Shown: positions 33,329-42,084 of the stretch, one piece after another | Layout of the letters: each line of letters starts with the position of its first letter | Numbering within the stretch: the stretch's first letter is position 1 | DNA from: a bacterium HR10 | Lineage (GTDB): Bacteria; Acidobacteriota; Blastocatellia; HR10 | DNA: 50,077 bases | Assembly: GCA_002923315.1 (NCBI GenBank) | Contig: BEHM01000025.1 | Span: 1-50,077 of the forward strand | Direction of reading: 5' to 3' | Notes under the pieces: generated by a model | Told to the model about the DNA's origin: nothing | Seen by the model: only the letters and a program-made list of their open reading frames with translations | Database searches by the model: none | Program-made: the position numbers and the translations under genes

Positions 33329-34275
33329 ACGACGCCCGTCCGACATTTCGATTCCTGCGCCCCGAGGTACTGGCGAAGATCGCCTCGCTGGAGCTTCTGG
33401 CGCGGACGGTCGTCGAGGGGTTCCTGGCCGGTCTGCACCGCTCGCCCCGCACCGGCTTCAGTATGGATTTCGCGGAGTATCGCCCGTACATGCCCGGCGA
33501 CGATCTGCGCTATCTCGATTGGAAGGTGCTGGCGCGGACCGATCGCACCTACATCAAGAAGTTCCGTGGCGACACGAACACGCGCGTGTATGTGCTGCTG
33601 GATGTGAGCGCCTCGATGACCTATCGGTGGGCGCCCCAGGCGATCTCCAGATCGCCTGGGGACCCCGGTCGGCTCCCCCCGGCGATCGAGAAGCGGGAAT
33701 ATGCGTGCTACCTGGCGGCTTCGCTCGCGTATCTGGCGACGCGACAGAACGACGCCGTGGGGTTGATCACCTTCGATCGCGGCATCGTGGACTCCATTCC
33801 CGCGCGATTGCGTCCGGGCCAACTGCATCGGATCTTGAGCGCGTTGGAGCGGATGAAGCCGGGGGGGATTTCGGCGATCTCCGAGGCTCTGCGGCGCATC
33901 GCCGAGCGCCTGCGGCGACGCAGCCTTGTCGTGCTGCTCTCGGACCTCTACGAGCCGCCGGAGACGCTCGGCCCCGCCCTGCGGCTTCTTCGCGCTCATG
34001 GGCAGGACCTCATCGTCTTTCAGATTCTGGACGAATCGGAGGTGGAGTTTCCGTTCACCGAAGCCGCGCGCTTTGTGGACATAGAGACGGGAGAAGACGT
34101 GCCCGTGGCTCCCGAAGCGTTGCGGGCCAGCTATCGCGAGGCAGTGCGTCGGCATCTGGACGAGATCGAGGGCTTCTGTCGCGCGCACGGGATCGGGTAT
34201 CAGCGGATGTTCACGACACAGCCGCTCGATGAGGCGCTCTTCGCTTACCTCGGGCGGCGGGCTCGCTGGCCGTAA
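33325..34275 (+). CDS. DUF58 protein with VWA-like fold
   Basis: A 316-residue protein. The DUF58 signature (DFAEYRPYMPGDDLRYLDWKVLARTDRTYIKKF) is followed by a VWA-like region with VLLDVSASM (MIDAS). After SMTYRW comes a run of about 18 residues (APQAISRSPGDPGRLPPA) that related DUF58 proteins, as I remember them, replace with a shorter loop. The DNA encoding it holds a perfect 13-bp inverted repeat. The C-terminus is typical (HGIGYQRMFTTQPLDEALFAYL). It is coupled to moxR by ATGA, the usual MoxR-DUF58 pairing. Confidence 0.92.
   Translation: MNDARPTFRFLRPEVLAKIASLELLARTVVEGFLAGLHRSPRTGFSMDFAEYRPYMPGDDLRYLDWKVLARTDRTYIKKFRGDTNTRVYVLLDVSASMTYRWAPQAISRSPGDPGRLPPAIEKREYACYLAASLAYLATRQNDAVGLITFDRGIVDSIPARLRPGQLHRILSALERMKPGGISAISEALRRIAERLRRRSLVVLLSDLYEPPETLGPALRLLRAHGQDLIVFQILDESEVEFPFTEAARFVDIETGEDVPVAPEALRASYREAVRRHLDEIEGFCRAHGIGYQRMFTTQPLDEALFAYLGRRARWP
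33634..33661. repeat. Perfect 13-bp inverted repeat inside the DUF58 gene
   Basis: CCCCAGGCGATCT (33634-33646) and AGATCGCCTGGGG (33649-33661) are exact reverse complements with only CC between them. It lies in frame between the MIDAS Ser and the next helix, where it adds residues not expected in the family. I found no second copy in the window by eye. Confidence 0.75.
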
Positions 34276-34290
34276 GGGGGAGGACGCGCC

Positions 34291-36432
34291 ATGTCGTTTT
34301 TGAGTCCGTGGTTCTTGCTGGGCGCGCTCGCGCTCCTTGTGCCCGTGCTCATTCATCTGAGGCGGCGGGAGCCTCAGCACCGCGTCCTGTTCGCATCGGT
34401 CTTGTTTTTGCGCGGGTTGCCTGAGCCCATCCATCGGCGCCGGCGCTTGCGGTATTGGCTGCTCTTTCTGCTGCGCTCGGGGGCATTGCTGCTGCTCGTT
34501 CTGGCGTTCGCGCGTCCGTATTGGCGCGGTCATGGAGCGGAGGGGGTGTCCGGGACGGCGCTCGTCGTGCTGCTGGACTGCTCGTTCAGCATGCGCTATG
34601 GGGCGCGCTTCGCGCGGGCGCAGGAGAAGGCCGAGGAGATTCTGGCGCGCGCTCCTGATGGGGCCCGCGTGGGCGTGATCGGGTTCTCCACGACCGCGGA
34701 GGTTCGCGCGCCACTGGGACGCGATCGAGAGGCGGCGCGCGCGGCTGTGCGGGGGCTTCGTCCGACGTTTCGCGCGACCGATTATGCGCGCGGGTTGCAG
34801 GCGGCGCTCGCGCTTGTGGAGAACGCCGAGGAGGGGGAGAAGATCATCTATCTCATCTCGGATTTCCATCGTTCGGAGCGGCAGGTGAGCGGATCCGGGT
34901 GGCGTCTCCCCGGCGATGTGCGCGTGGTGCCGATTCCGGTCGCCTCTGAGGGGGGTGAGAACCGCGCCATCGTGGACGCGCGCGTGCTCTCGGGCGTGGA
35001 TGGAACCCCGCGGCGCCTCCTTGTGCGCATGGGGAATTTCCAGAGCGCGAGAGCGCGCATGAGAATTCGCCTCTCGGTCAATGATCGGCTCGTTCAAGAG
35101 CGGGTGATCGAACTTGATCCCGATGCCGTCGCGACGGTCGAATTCACCGACGTCCCCCTCGATCCGGGGAACAATCGGGTTCGTCTCGAAGCGGATTCTG
35201 ATCGGCTGCCCGAGGACGATCGCTTCCTCCTCGTCCTGCGGCGCGAGCTGCCGAAGCCGGTGCTCATTCTGGAAGGCTCGCGCGCGCCGTCAGAGCGGGC
35301 GAGCTTCTACGTGCAGCAAGCCCTTTTGGCCGATGACGCTTTCGGCCCGGAGCGGGTCGTCGTGCGAACGGTCGCGGAGGCCAGAGGGGCATCTCACCGT
35401 GGAGTCCCCGTGGTGGAAGTCGCGGATGCTGAGGCGGTGGTGGTCGTGGATCCCATCGCCCTTGACGCGAGATGGGCGACGGCCCTTCGTCGGTTCGTCA
35501 CAGAAGGCGGGGGGATGATTCTGGCGCTTGGTCCTCAGACGGAAGCGCGCGCGTTCAATGCGGCGTTCGGATCATGGCTGGGCGTGCGCATGGAGGAGCC
35601 TGGGGGGTCCCTGAGGGAGCCCGCGTTGCTCGCGGAGATCGCGACCGAGCATCCGATCTTTCGTCCTTTTGCGGATCCGCGGCGGGCGAATTTCTCCCGC
35701 GTGCGATTCTCCGGATATGCCGGGTTGGTGCTCGATGCGACGGGCGGGGGCGCGCCTTCTTCGGCGATTCTCGTTCTGGCGCGGTTTTCGGATGGGCGAC
35801 CGGCCATTGTGGAGATCACGCGCGGACGGGGGAAGGTGATTCTGCTCGCCTTCGGTCTCGATGCGCGTTGGAGCACGCTCCCACTCACGCCGCTGTATGC
35901 TCCACTGCTGCATCAAATGCTCATGGCGGTGAGACGACCCTCGCCGCCGCCATTTTTCCGCGTGGGGGAGAGCATCGCCGTGGAGGGCTCCGAAGCGTCG
36001 GTCATCGTGCGAGCGCCCGATGGAGAACGCCTGCGGTTCGATGAGGAGCGGGCGGGACGATTCACTCCGGAGCACGTGGGCTTTTATCACCTGCGGCGTC
36101 TGCGTGGGGAGGAGCCCATCGCGGTCAATGTCGAGGCGGGAGAGTCGGATGTGCGACCCATGGTGGGGGCGGAGCTCGACCAATTCCTGGCCTCCCTGGG
36201 CGGGCGGGAATCGGGTCTGCGTGGCTCTGCCCTGAATGCTGGGGATGAGCGTGCGGCGGATGCGGGAGTATCCCAGGGGGATCTCGTGGCGGCGGAGCGA
36301 AGCCGGGCATGGCGCGCGCTGCTGCTGGCCACCATTCTGCTGCTTCTCTCGGAAGCCATCCTGGCCGAGCGCGCTTCCGGACGACGTCGTCCGGTCGGCG
36401 CCTCTTTGCGAGGGGAAGGGAGGGGGTGGTGA
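34291..36432 (+). CDS. BatA-type membrane VWA protein
   Basis: A 713-residue protein. The N-terminus FLSPWFLLGALALLVPVLIHLRRR and the following RYWLLFLLRSGALLLLVLAFARPYW are the BatA/aerotolerance-regulator signature with two membrane helices. A VWA domain follows with DCSFSM as MIDAS and LISDFHRSE. The second half resembles the amidotransferase-like part of the 25434 gene (VTEGGGMILALG) and ends with a third membrane helix near LLLATILLLLSEAILAE. GGGGGAGG lies 9 nt before the ATG. It follows DUF58 by 15 nt. It probably displays its VWA and beta domains in the periplasm. Confidence 0.88.
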   Translation: MSFLSPWFLLGALALLVPVLIHLRRREPQHRVLFASVLFLRGLPEPIHRRRRLRYWLLFLLRSGALLLLVLAFARPYWRGHGAEGVSGTALVVLLDCSFSMRYGARFARAQEKAEEILARAPDGARVGVIGFSTTAEVRAPLGRDREAARAAVRGLRPTFRATDYARGLQAALALVENAEEGEKIIYLISDFHRSERQVSGSGWRLPGDVRVVPIPVASEGGENRAIVDARVLSGVDGTPRRLLVRMGNFQSARARMRIRLSVNDRLVQERVIELDPDAVATVEFTDVPLDPGNNRVRLEADSDRLPEDDRFLLVLRRELPKPVLILEGSRAPSERASFYVQQALLADDAFGPERVVVRTVAEARGASHRGVPVVEVADAEAVVVVDPIALDARWATALRRFVTEGGGMILALGPQTEARAFNAAFGSWLGVRMEEPGGSLREPALLAEIATEHPIFRPFADPRRANFSRVRFSGYAGLVLDATGGGAPSSAILVLARFSDGRPAIVEITRGRGKVILLAFGLDARWSTLPLTPLYAPLLHQMLMAVRRPSPPPFFRVGESIAVEGSEASVIVRAPDGERLRFDEERAGRFTPEHVGFYHLRRLRGEEPIAVNVEAGESDVRPMVGAELDQFLASLGGRESGLRGSALNAGDERAADAGVSQGDLVAAERSRAWRALLLATILLLLSEAILAERASGRRRPVGASLRGEGRGW

Positions 36433-39400
36433 TGATGATGCATTCGTCGGAGGAATTGCTGCACCTCGTTCGTCGCCTGCGTCGGCGCTGGATGTGGGGA
36501 CATCTGCTTGAGCGCGCGGCGTATGGAGCGCTGGCGGTCCTCGGGTGGATAGTTCTGGCGGGGATCGTGGCGGCGCGCGCGCCCGTGGCGCCTGGGACGA
36601 TGATGGTCCTTCGCGTGGGCACGATCGTCATTCTTCTCGGGGCGGCGTACGTATGCGTCTTTCGACCACTGCGTCGTCGTCCCGATGAAGTGACCTTCGC
36701 GCGCTTCATCGAGGAGCGGGAGCCGCGATTGGAGGATCGGCTGGTGACTGCCGTCGAGATCCTCGCTCCATCGAGGGCGGCTGTGGCGGGGACGGTCGTC
36801 TCTTCGGGCGAACGTGCTGGCGGCTTCTCTTCGGTGATCGTTCGGCGGTTGATCGCTGACGCTCTCGCGCAGTGTTCGACGGTGAGTCGGGAGAGCGTGC
36901 TGCCGACGCGCGTCTTGCGCCTTCGAGCGATCTTGGCGATTGCCCCTGTCGTTCTCTTTGGAGCGTTGGCGCTGCTTGGTCCGGGATCGTTGCGCACGGG
37001 TTGGCAGCGGCTCTATTGGCCGTGGGGGATCACCGCGCCGCCCAATTTCGCGATTCGCGTGCACCCGGGAGATGCGCGCGTTCCCCGTGGCCTGGATCAG
37101 GTCGTGACGGCCACGCTGCACAACTTCGAGGCGGAATCGGCGCGTCTGGTCTTTCGACCGCGCGGGGAATCGAACTGGCAGGAACACGCGATGCAGCGCG
37201 TGGAGCCTCGAACCTTTCGGTTCCTCTTCTCGGATCTCCGGCAGACGGTTGAATACTATGTGGAAGCCCGCGCCGTTCGCTCTCCCACATTCCGGATCGA
37301 GGTCGTGGACTGGCCGCGGGTGAGTCGGCTGGAGATGATCTACGCGTATCCGGCGTACACGGGGCACGCGCCGCGAAAGGTGGACGACGGAGGGGAGATC
37401 ACGGCGGTGAAGGGGACGCGCGTGACGGTGATCGCCCATCTGAATGGGCGCGTGCGCGAGGCGCGATTGGTCTTCGATGATGGGACGTCGGTGGCGATGG
37501 CACCCGAGGGGGAGGCGCGCTTCACGGCGCAGATTGTCATCCGGAGGGATGCGCGCTACCACGTTCGCGTGCGGCCATTTGTCGGGGAGGAATATGCGGC
37601 CTCGCGCGAGTACACCATCACGGCGCTTGAGGACGCGCCGCCGACGATCGTCATCGAGAAGCCGGGGCGCGATCTGAAGGTGACGGCCATTCAGGAAGTT
37701 TTCACCGAGGCGCGCGTCGAGGACGATTATGGCGTCGCTCTGGTGGAATTGCGCTACTCGGTCAATGGTGGACCCGAACAGACGGTCATCCTTCACCGCG
37801 CAGGCCGAGCGTCGGGCGCGCCTGTTCGGGCGATCACAGGCTCGCATACGTTCTTCCTGGAGGAACTGAATCTGGAGCCCGGCGATGTGATCAGCTACTA
37901 CGTCAGGGCGCGCGATACGAACACGGTGACTGGACCTGGCGAGGCGGTGAGCGACATCTACTTCCTCGAAGTACGTCCTTTCGATCGGCGATTCCGTCAG
38001 GCGCAACAGGCGCCAACCGGTCAGGGGGCGGAAGAGCGCGAGGGCGCCTTCGCCGAGCGGCAGAAAGAGATCATCGCCGCCACGTGGCGCGTCCTTCGAG
38101 AGAAGGATCGCGTCTCGGGCGAGGAATTTCAAGCGAACGTGAATACGCTCGAGTTGGCGCAGACCAAGCTGCGCGAGGACGTGCAGGCGGTCGTGGACCG
38201 CATGCGGCGGCGATTAGGCGAGAGCCTGGAGGAGATGGAGGATTTCAAAAAGCTCTTCGAGGCGTTGAGCGCTGCCGTTCAGGAGATGGGGCGCGCTGCG
38301 GATGAGCTGCGGGCGCGCCGGTTGCGAGAGGCCTTGCCCTTCGAGCAGCGTGCGTATCAGCACCTGCTTCGCGCCGATGCGGTCTTTCGAGAGGTTCAAG
38401 TCGCTCTCGCCGATCGGGCCGATAGTGGGGGGAGCGCGCGGGCCCAAGATTTGGCTGATCTGTTCGAGCTGGAGCTGGACAAGATGAAGAATCAGTACGA
38501 GACGATCCAGCGCGATCGCGGTCGGGCGCGCGATCGGCAGTTGGAGGAGGTGGAGCGCCGGCTCCGGGAATTGGCTGAGCGGCAGCAACAGCTCCTGGAG
38601 CAGAGCTTGCGACAAGATGCCGCGCGGGCATCTCGTGGGGACCCGGGGCGCTCGGGCGAGGATGGGCGCCTGGCCGAAGAGGTGCGCGAGTTGGCTCGAC
38701 GCCTGGAGCGGTTGACGCGGGAGCGACCGCTGTCAGAGCTGGATCGGGTGCGTCAGCAACTGGAGCGAGCCGCGCGCGAGCTGCAACGCGCGCGCAGCGC
38801 TTCGGCCGAGGGCGAGGCGGCCGCTCATCGGCAACAGGCTCTGGAGCATATGCGGACGGCGCAGCGTCAGCTCCAGTTGGCGCAACGTTCGCAGCTCGGA
38901 GAGGACGTCGCTCGGTTGCGCGAACAGGCGCGCCAAGCACACGAGCAGCAGGAGCGCATCGCGCGCGAGGTCGAACGTCTGGCGCGGGAAGCCGGACGGG
39001 CGACCGATGTGCTCCGGGAGCGAAAATCGGCGCTCGCCGAGGAGGTGGCGCGTTTGAGGGAGCGCATCGAGGATGCGGCGCGACGAGCCCGTCAGGAGAA
39101 TGACGCGCGCGCGGCCGGGAGCCTCTCTGCGGCTGCCGAGGCTATTCGGCGTCAACGCCTTCCGGAACGGATCGCGCAGGGGAATCGCTGGCTTGAGCGT
39201 CAATGGCTCGACCGTGCGGCTTCGGAGGAGCATGCCATCGGACGCGCTTTGGGCGAGGTCGTCCGTCATCTGAGCGAAGCCGCGCGGGCTGTGAGATCGC
39301 GCCAATCCGGAGATCACGTGACCGAAGCGTTGGATCGCGCACGTCGCTTGGCCGAGAATCTCGAATCGCTTCGGGACCGACTGTCATCGGGCGAAGGCGC

Positions 39401-40010
39401 GCGCGCTCGTGGGGAAGAATCGCCGCGCGGGCCGCGTTCGTCCTCGCCACAGGCGTCGCGGGCGAACGGGTCGCCAGAGAGGGCCGATCAATCCGGTGGG
39501 CGAGCTCGGGCGACGGCTGAACCGTCGCGGGAGATGTCTGGGGAACGGCGCACGGACGAGGCATGGAGGAATCCTATAGGGAGCCGAGGACCGGCTCGCG
39601 ACTCCACTGCTGATGCCACGGCCTTTGGACGGCCTCGACTGCGATCCGAGCGCGATCTGGGGGAAGCGCTCCGGCAACTTCGCCGCGAACTGGATGAGCG
39701 CGTGCGGGAGGCTGAAGCTTTGCGGCGTAGCCTCATGCCTCTGCGCGATCTGGTGGATGACGTGAGCCGCCTCATCGCCGAGCTTCGACGACTCGATGCC
39801 GGGCGACTCTTCAACGATCCCGAGGAGATCGAGCGCTTGAAGCGTCAGGTGCTCGATCCCCTGCGCCGATTGGAGTGGGAGTTGAGCCGTCGACAGCAAG
39901 AGCGGTCGGGCGCGGACCAGCTGCGATTGGGGGAGGAAGCGGCTGTCCCGCCGGAGTATCGGCGCTTGGTCGAGCAGTACTATCGCCGGCTTGCCCGCCA
40001 GCCGAAATAA
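36432..40010 (+). CDS. Very large membrane-anchored coiled-coil protein (DUF4175-like)
   Basis: A 1,192-residue protein. Three hydrophobic segments near the start (AAYGALAVLGWIVLAGIVAA, LRVGTIVILLGAAYVCVF, AILAIAPVVLFGALALLG) precede beta-sandwich-like repeats (about residues 200-500). After about residue 550 it becomes almost entirely Arg/Glu/Gln/Ala-rich coiled coil (EEVERRLRELAERQQQLLEQ, REQARQAHEQQERIAREVER). A basic, Ser/Pro-rich stretch lies near 980-1060. The layout recalls DUF4175 proteins. The start is the ATG sharing its A with the BatA stop (TGATG); two further in-frame ATGs follow at once. Its extreme C-terminus is well-formed, arguing against frameshift. It ends the eight-gene array. 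Confidence 0.82.
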   Translation: MMMHSSEELLHLVRRLRRRWMWGHLLERAAYGALAVLGWIVLAGIVAARAPVAPGTMMVLRVGTIVILLGAAYVCVFRPLRRRPDEVTFARFIEEREPRLEDRLVTAVEILAPSRAAVAGTVVSSGERAGGFSSVIVRRLIADALAQCSTVSRESVLPTRVLRLRAILAIAPVVLFGALALLGPGSLRTGWQRLYWPWGITAPPNFAIRVHPGDARVPRGLDQVVTATLHNFEAESARLVFRPRGESNWQEHAMQRVEPRTFRFLFSDLRQTVEYYVEARAVRSPTFRIEVVDWPRVSRLEMIYAYPAYTGHAPRKVDDGGEITAVKGTRVTVIAHLNGRVREARLVFDDGTSVAMAPEGEARFTAQIVIRRDARYHVRVRPFVGEEYAASREYTITALEDAPPTIVIEKPGRDLKVTAIQEVFTEARVEDDYGVALVELRYSVNGGPEQTVILHRAGRASGAPVRAITGSHTFFLEELNLEPGDVISYYVRARDTNTVTGPGEAVSDIYFLEVRPFDRRFRQAQQAPTGQGAEEREGAFAERQKEIIAATWRVLREKDRVSGEEFQANVNTLELAQTKLREDVQAVVDRMRRRLGESLEEMEDFKKLFEALSAAVQEMGRAADELRARRLREALPFEQRAYQHLLRADAVFREVQVALADRADSGGSARAQDLADLFELELDKMKNQYETIQRDRGRARDRQLEEVERRLRELAERQQQLLEQSLRQDAARASRGDPGRSGEDGRLAEEVRELARRLERLTRERPLSELDRVRQQLERAARELQRARSASAEGEAAAHRQQALEHMRTAQRQLQLAQRSQLGEDVARLREQARQAHEQQERIAREVERLAREAGRATDVLRERKSALAEEVARLRERIEDAARRARQENDARAAGSLSAAAEAIRRQRLPERIAQGNRWLERQWLDRAASEEHAIGRALGEVVRHLSEAARAVRSRQSGDHVTEALDRARRLAENLESLRDRLSSGEGARARGEESPRGPRSSSPQASRANGSPERADQSGGRARATAEPSREMSGERRTDEAWRNPIGSRGPARDSTADATAFGRPRLRSERDLGEALRQLRRELDERVREAEALRRSLMPLRDLVDDVSRLIAELRRLDAGRLFNDPEEIERLKRQVLDPLRRLEWELSRRQQERSGADQLRLGEEAAVPPEYRRLVEQYYRRLARQPK

Positions 40011-40108
40011 GAGTGTTCGGTTCCGCGGACATTTCGGCATGCGAGCGGGGACAGGTCCTGAGGCGCGGGATCTTCATTTGCCGGACCGGTTGACTCGGGA
40101 AGGAAGGG

Positions 40109-41950
40109 ATGTGTTCAGGTGACCTGGAGCCACCAAGTGGTGCTGGTGGGCGATGCTCTGCGCATCATGCGGCTCCTTGCCTGCCGTCAGGGCTAAGCCG
40201 TCTTAGTCGGACAGAGGTCCGCTCTGATTCTCTGCGAGTTATAGGGCTGAGAAAATCACGTCTGATAATAAAAAGCATCTTTTGCCTTTGCGCGTTGAGC
40301 GTTCTTCTTGCAGGGGGGTGGTGTGAAGCCCTCACGTGGAGCTCTGCCGATATGTCTTCTGAGGTCAGCGCTGTCGGTGTTTCTTCTCACCGTGTTCATG
40401 AGATGAGGGCGCAGGGCAGGCTGGACCAGCCAGCGAATCAAGATGCCGAAGCCTTTTGGAAGCTGAAGGCAGAGGAAGGGTTTTCGTTTGCCTCCGGTGC
40501 CTGGTTGGACTTGGGTTCTGTTCAGGCCCAGACGCAGACACGGATTCTTCCCATGCGAACGATTCGTATTGGGTTGAATCCAACGCGTTTCTCGGAATCG
40601 GGGGAGGTCCTCGCGGAGTTTGATACCAGTACAGCACAGAGGCACTCGCGAATCGTCCTCACGGCTACGGGACCTTTCATCTTGCTGCAGCCGATTTCGG
40701 CTGGAGAAGCTCCGACATGTGAAGAGGGCGGCATTCCCATTGCGCTCGGGGAAGCTGGGGAGACCTTTGCCTTCACGGCGACTTTTGGGGGGATCGCTAT
40801 CGAGTTCTCCTCCGGGATCACTATGAGTCTGATAACGAATAGCATTTGTGTAGCTCCCATTGCATCTGACGTTCTCCTTACGGTCATGAGCATTCGACGT
40901 CGCAATCTGAACCGCGCTGGGAATCCCTTTGAGCCACCCCGCTATCGGGGTGTGCTTGAGATTCAGCGCGCCACAGGCCTTGGCGAATCGGGGCTTCGGC
41001 TCGTCAATGTCCTTGATCTTGAAGAATACTTGCAGGGCGTCATCACCAACGAGATGCCCGCCTCGTTTCATCCCGAGGCGTTACGGGCTCAAGCGGTGGC
41101 GGCCCGCACCTACGCTTTGGCCAATCGAGGCCGCTTCGCCAGCCGGGGGTTCGATCTTGACGATTCGACGCTCTCGCAAGTTTATCGCGGTGTGCTCTCG
41201 GAACATCCGAACGGCACGGCAGCTGTTCAGAGCACGCGCGGATTGGTCGTCGTCCGGGATGGGGAACTGGTTCCCACATTCTACTCGTCCTCGATGGGCG
41301 GGCATACGGAGGGCATCGAATGGATCTTCAATGCTCCGGCTGATCAACTTCCCGGGTCAAATGCTCATCCGGCGCTGCGGGCCGTTCATGATGGTGATTT
41401 CCCGGTGCCTGTGGATCTTCTGTCGGACGAAGGAGCATTTGTGTTCTACAGCCAGAGCTGGGATCATTTCGACAGTCCGCAACGAAGCGGAAACTCCCGC
41501 TACCGATGGGTAGTCACGCGCAGCGTGGAGTTCATTGCTGAGCGTTTGGCCAGCACGCGCGGCCTCTCGCTTGGGGCGATTCTCGACATGGTCCCGACAC
41601 GGCGCAGCCCATCGGGACGCATCGCTCAACTGCAGATCGTAGGTGAGCATGGGGTGGTGATGCTACAAGGGTGGCGAACACTGCGGGACTTCTTCCAGCT
41701 GCTCAACAGCCCGAGCGCCATCGTCCCCCGACGAGATGCTGTGGGGCGGCTGACGGGCTTTGATCTCTATGGTGGGGGGTGGGGGCATAATGTCGGCATG
41801 AGTCAGTACGGAGCACACGGTCGGGGCCGCAGCGGACAGACCTTTCGGGAGATTCTCGCCGCCTATTACACGGGCACTGAAGTCGTTTCCGTCGAAGTTG
41901 AGGCATCTGAGAAGCTCAACCGGGCGATCCGGCGAGAGCATAGCTTCTGA
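40109..41950 (+). CDS. SpoIID/LytB-domain exported protein
   Basis: A 613-residue protein. A signal-like helix (SIFCLCALSVLLAGGWCEA) starts some 50 residues after the only usable start codon, ATG 40109, which has GAAGGAAGGG before it; no ATG, GTG or TTG lies in frame between that and the signal helix. The SpoIID domain is clear: LEEYLQGVITNEMPASFHPEALRAQAVAARTYAL, then AVQSTRGLVVV and FDLYGGGWGHNVGMSQYGAHG. SpoIID cuts denuded glycan strands in spore formers; in non-sporulating diderms the role is unclear. The first half is AT-richer than its neighbours and uses codons such as ATA and AAA, suggesting foreign origin or weaker expression. Confidence 0.82.
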   Translation: MCSGDLEPPSGAGGRCSAHHAAPCLPSGLSRLSRTEVRSDSLRVIGLRKSRLIIKSIFCLCALSVLLAGGWCEALTWSSADMSSEVSAVGVSSHRVHEMRAQGRLDQPANQDAEAFWKLKAEEGFSFASGAWLDLGSVQAQTQTRILPMRTIRIGLNPTRFSESGEVLAEFDTSTAQRHSRIVLTATGPFILLQPISAGEAPTCEEGGIPIALGEAGETFAFTATFGGIAIEFSSGITMSLITNSICVAPIASDVLLTVMSIRRRNLNRAGNPFEPPRYRGVLEIQRATGLGESGLRLVNVLDLEEYLQGVITNEMPASFHPEALRAQAVAARTYALANRGRFASRGFDLDDSTLSQVYRGVLSEHPNGTAAVQSTRGLVVVRDGELVPTFYSSSMGGHTEGIEWIFNAPADQLPGSNAHPALRAVHDGDFPVPVDLLSDEGAFVFYSQSWDHFDSPQRSGNSRYRWVVTRSVEFIAERLASTRGLSLGAILDMVPTRRSPSGRIAQLQIVGEHGVVMLQGWRTLRDFFQLLNSPSAIVPRRDAVGRLTGFDLYGGGWGHNVGMSQYGAHGRGRSGQTFREILAAYYTGTEVVSVEVEASEKLNRAIRREHSF

Positions 41951-42084
41951 GGACGCGCGCTGGCTGTCGCTCCATGCCGGTGTCTGAATGGCCGTCGTCG
42001 GGAGCGCAGGGCAAGCGCGACGGACGTGGAAAATTTTCGCGGGGTTTGTTAGGATCGTTTTTGATTGTGCGCCGGGTATTAAGC

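Noticed and set aside
36087-38132. Minus-strand open frame of 681 codons across BatA and the coiled-coil gene
   Set aside because: It spans two real plus-strand genes and is Arg/His/Pro-rich; it is antisense shadow.
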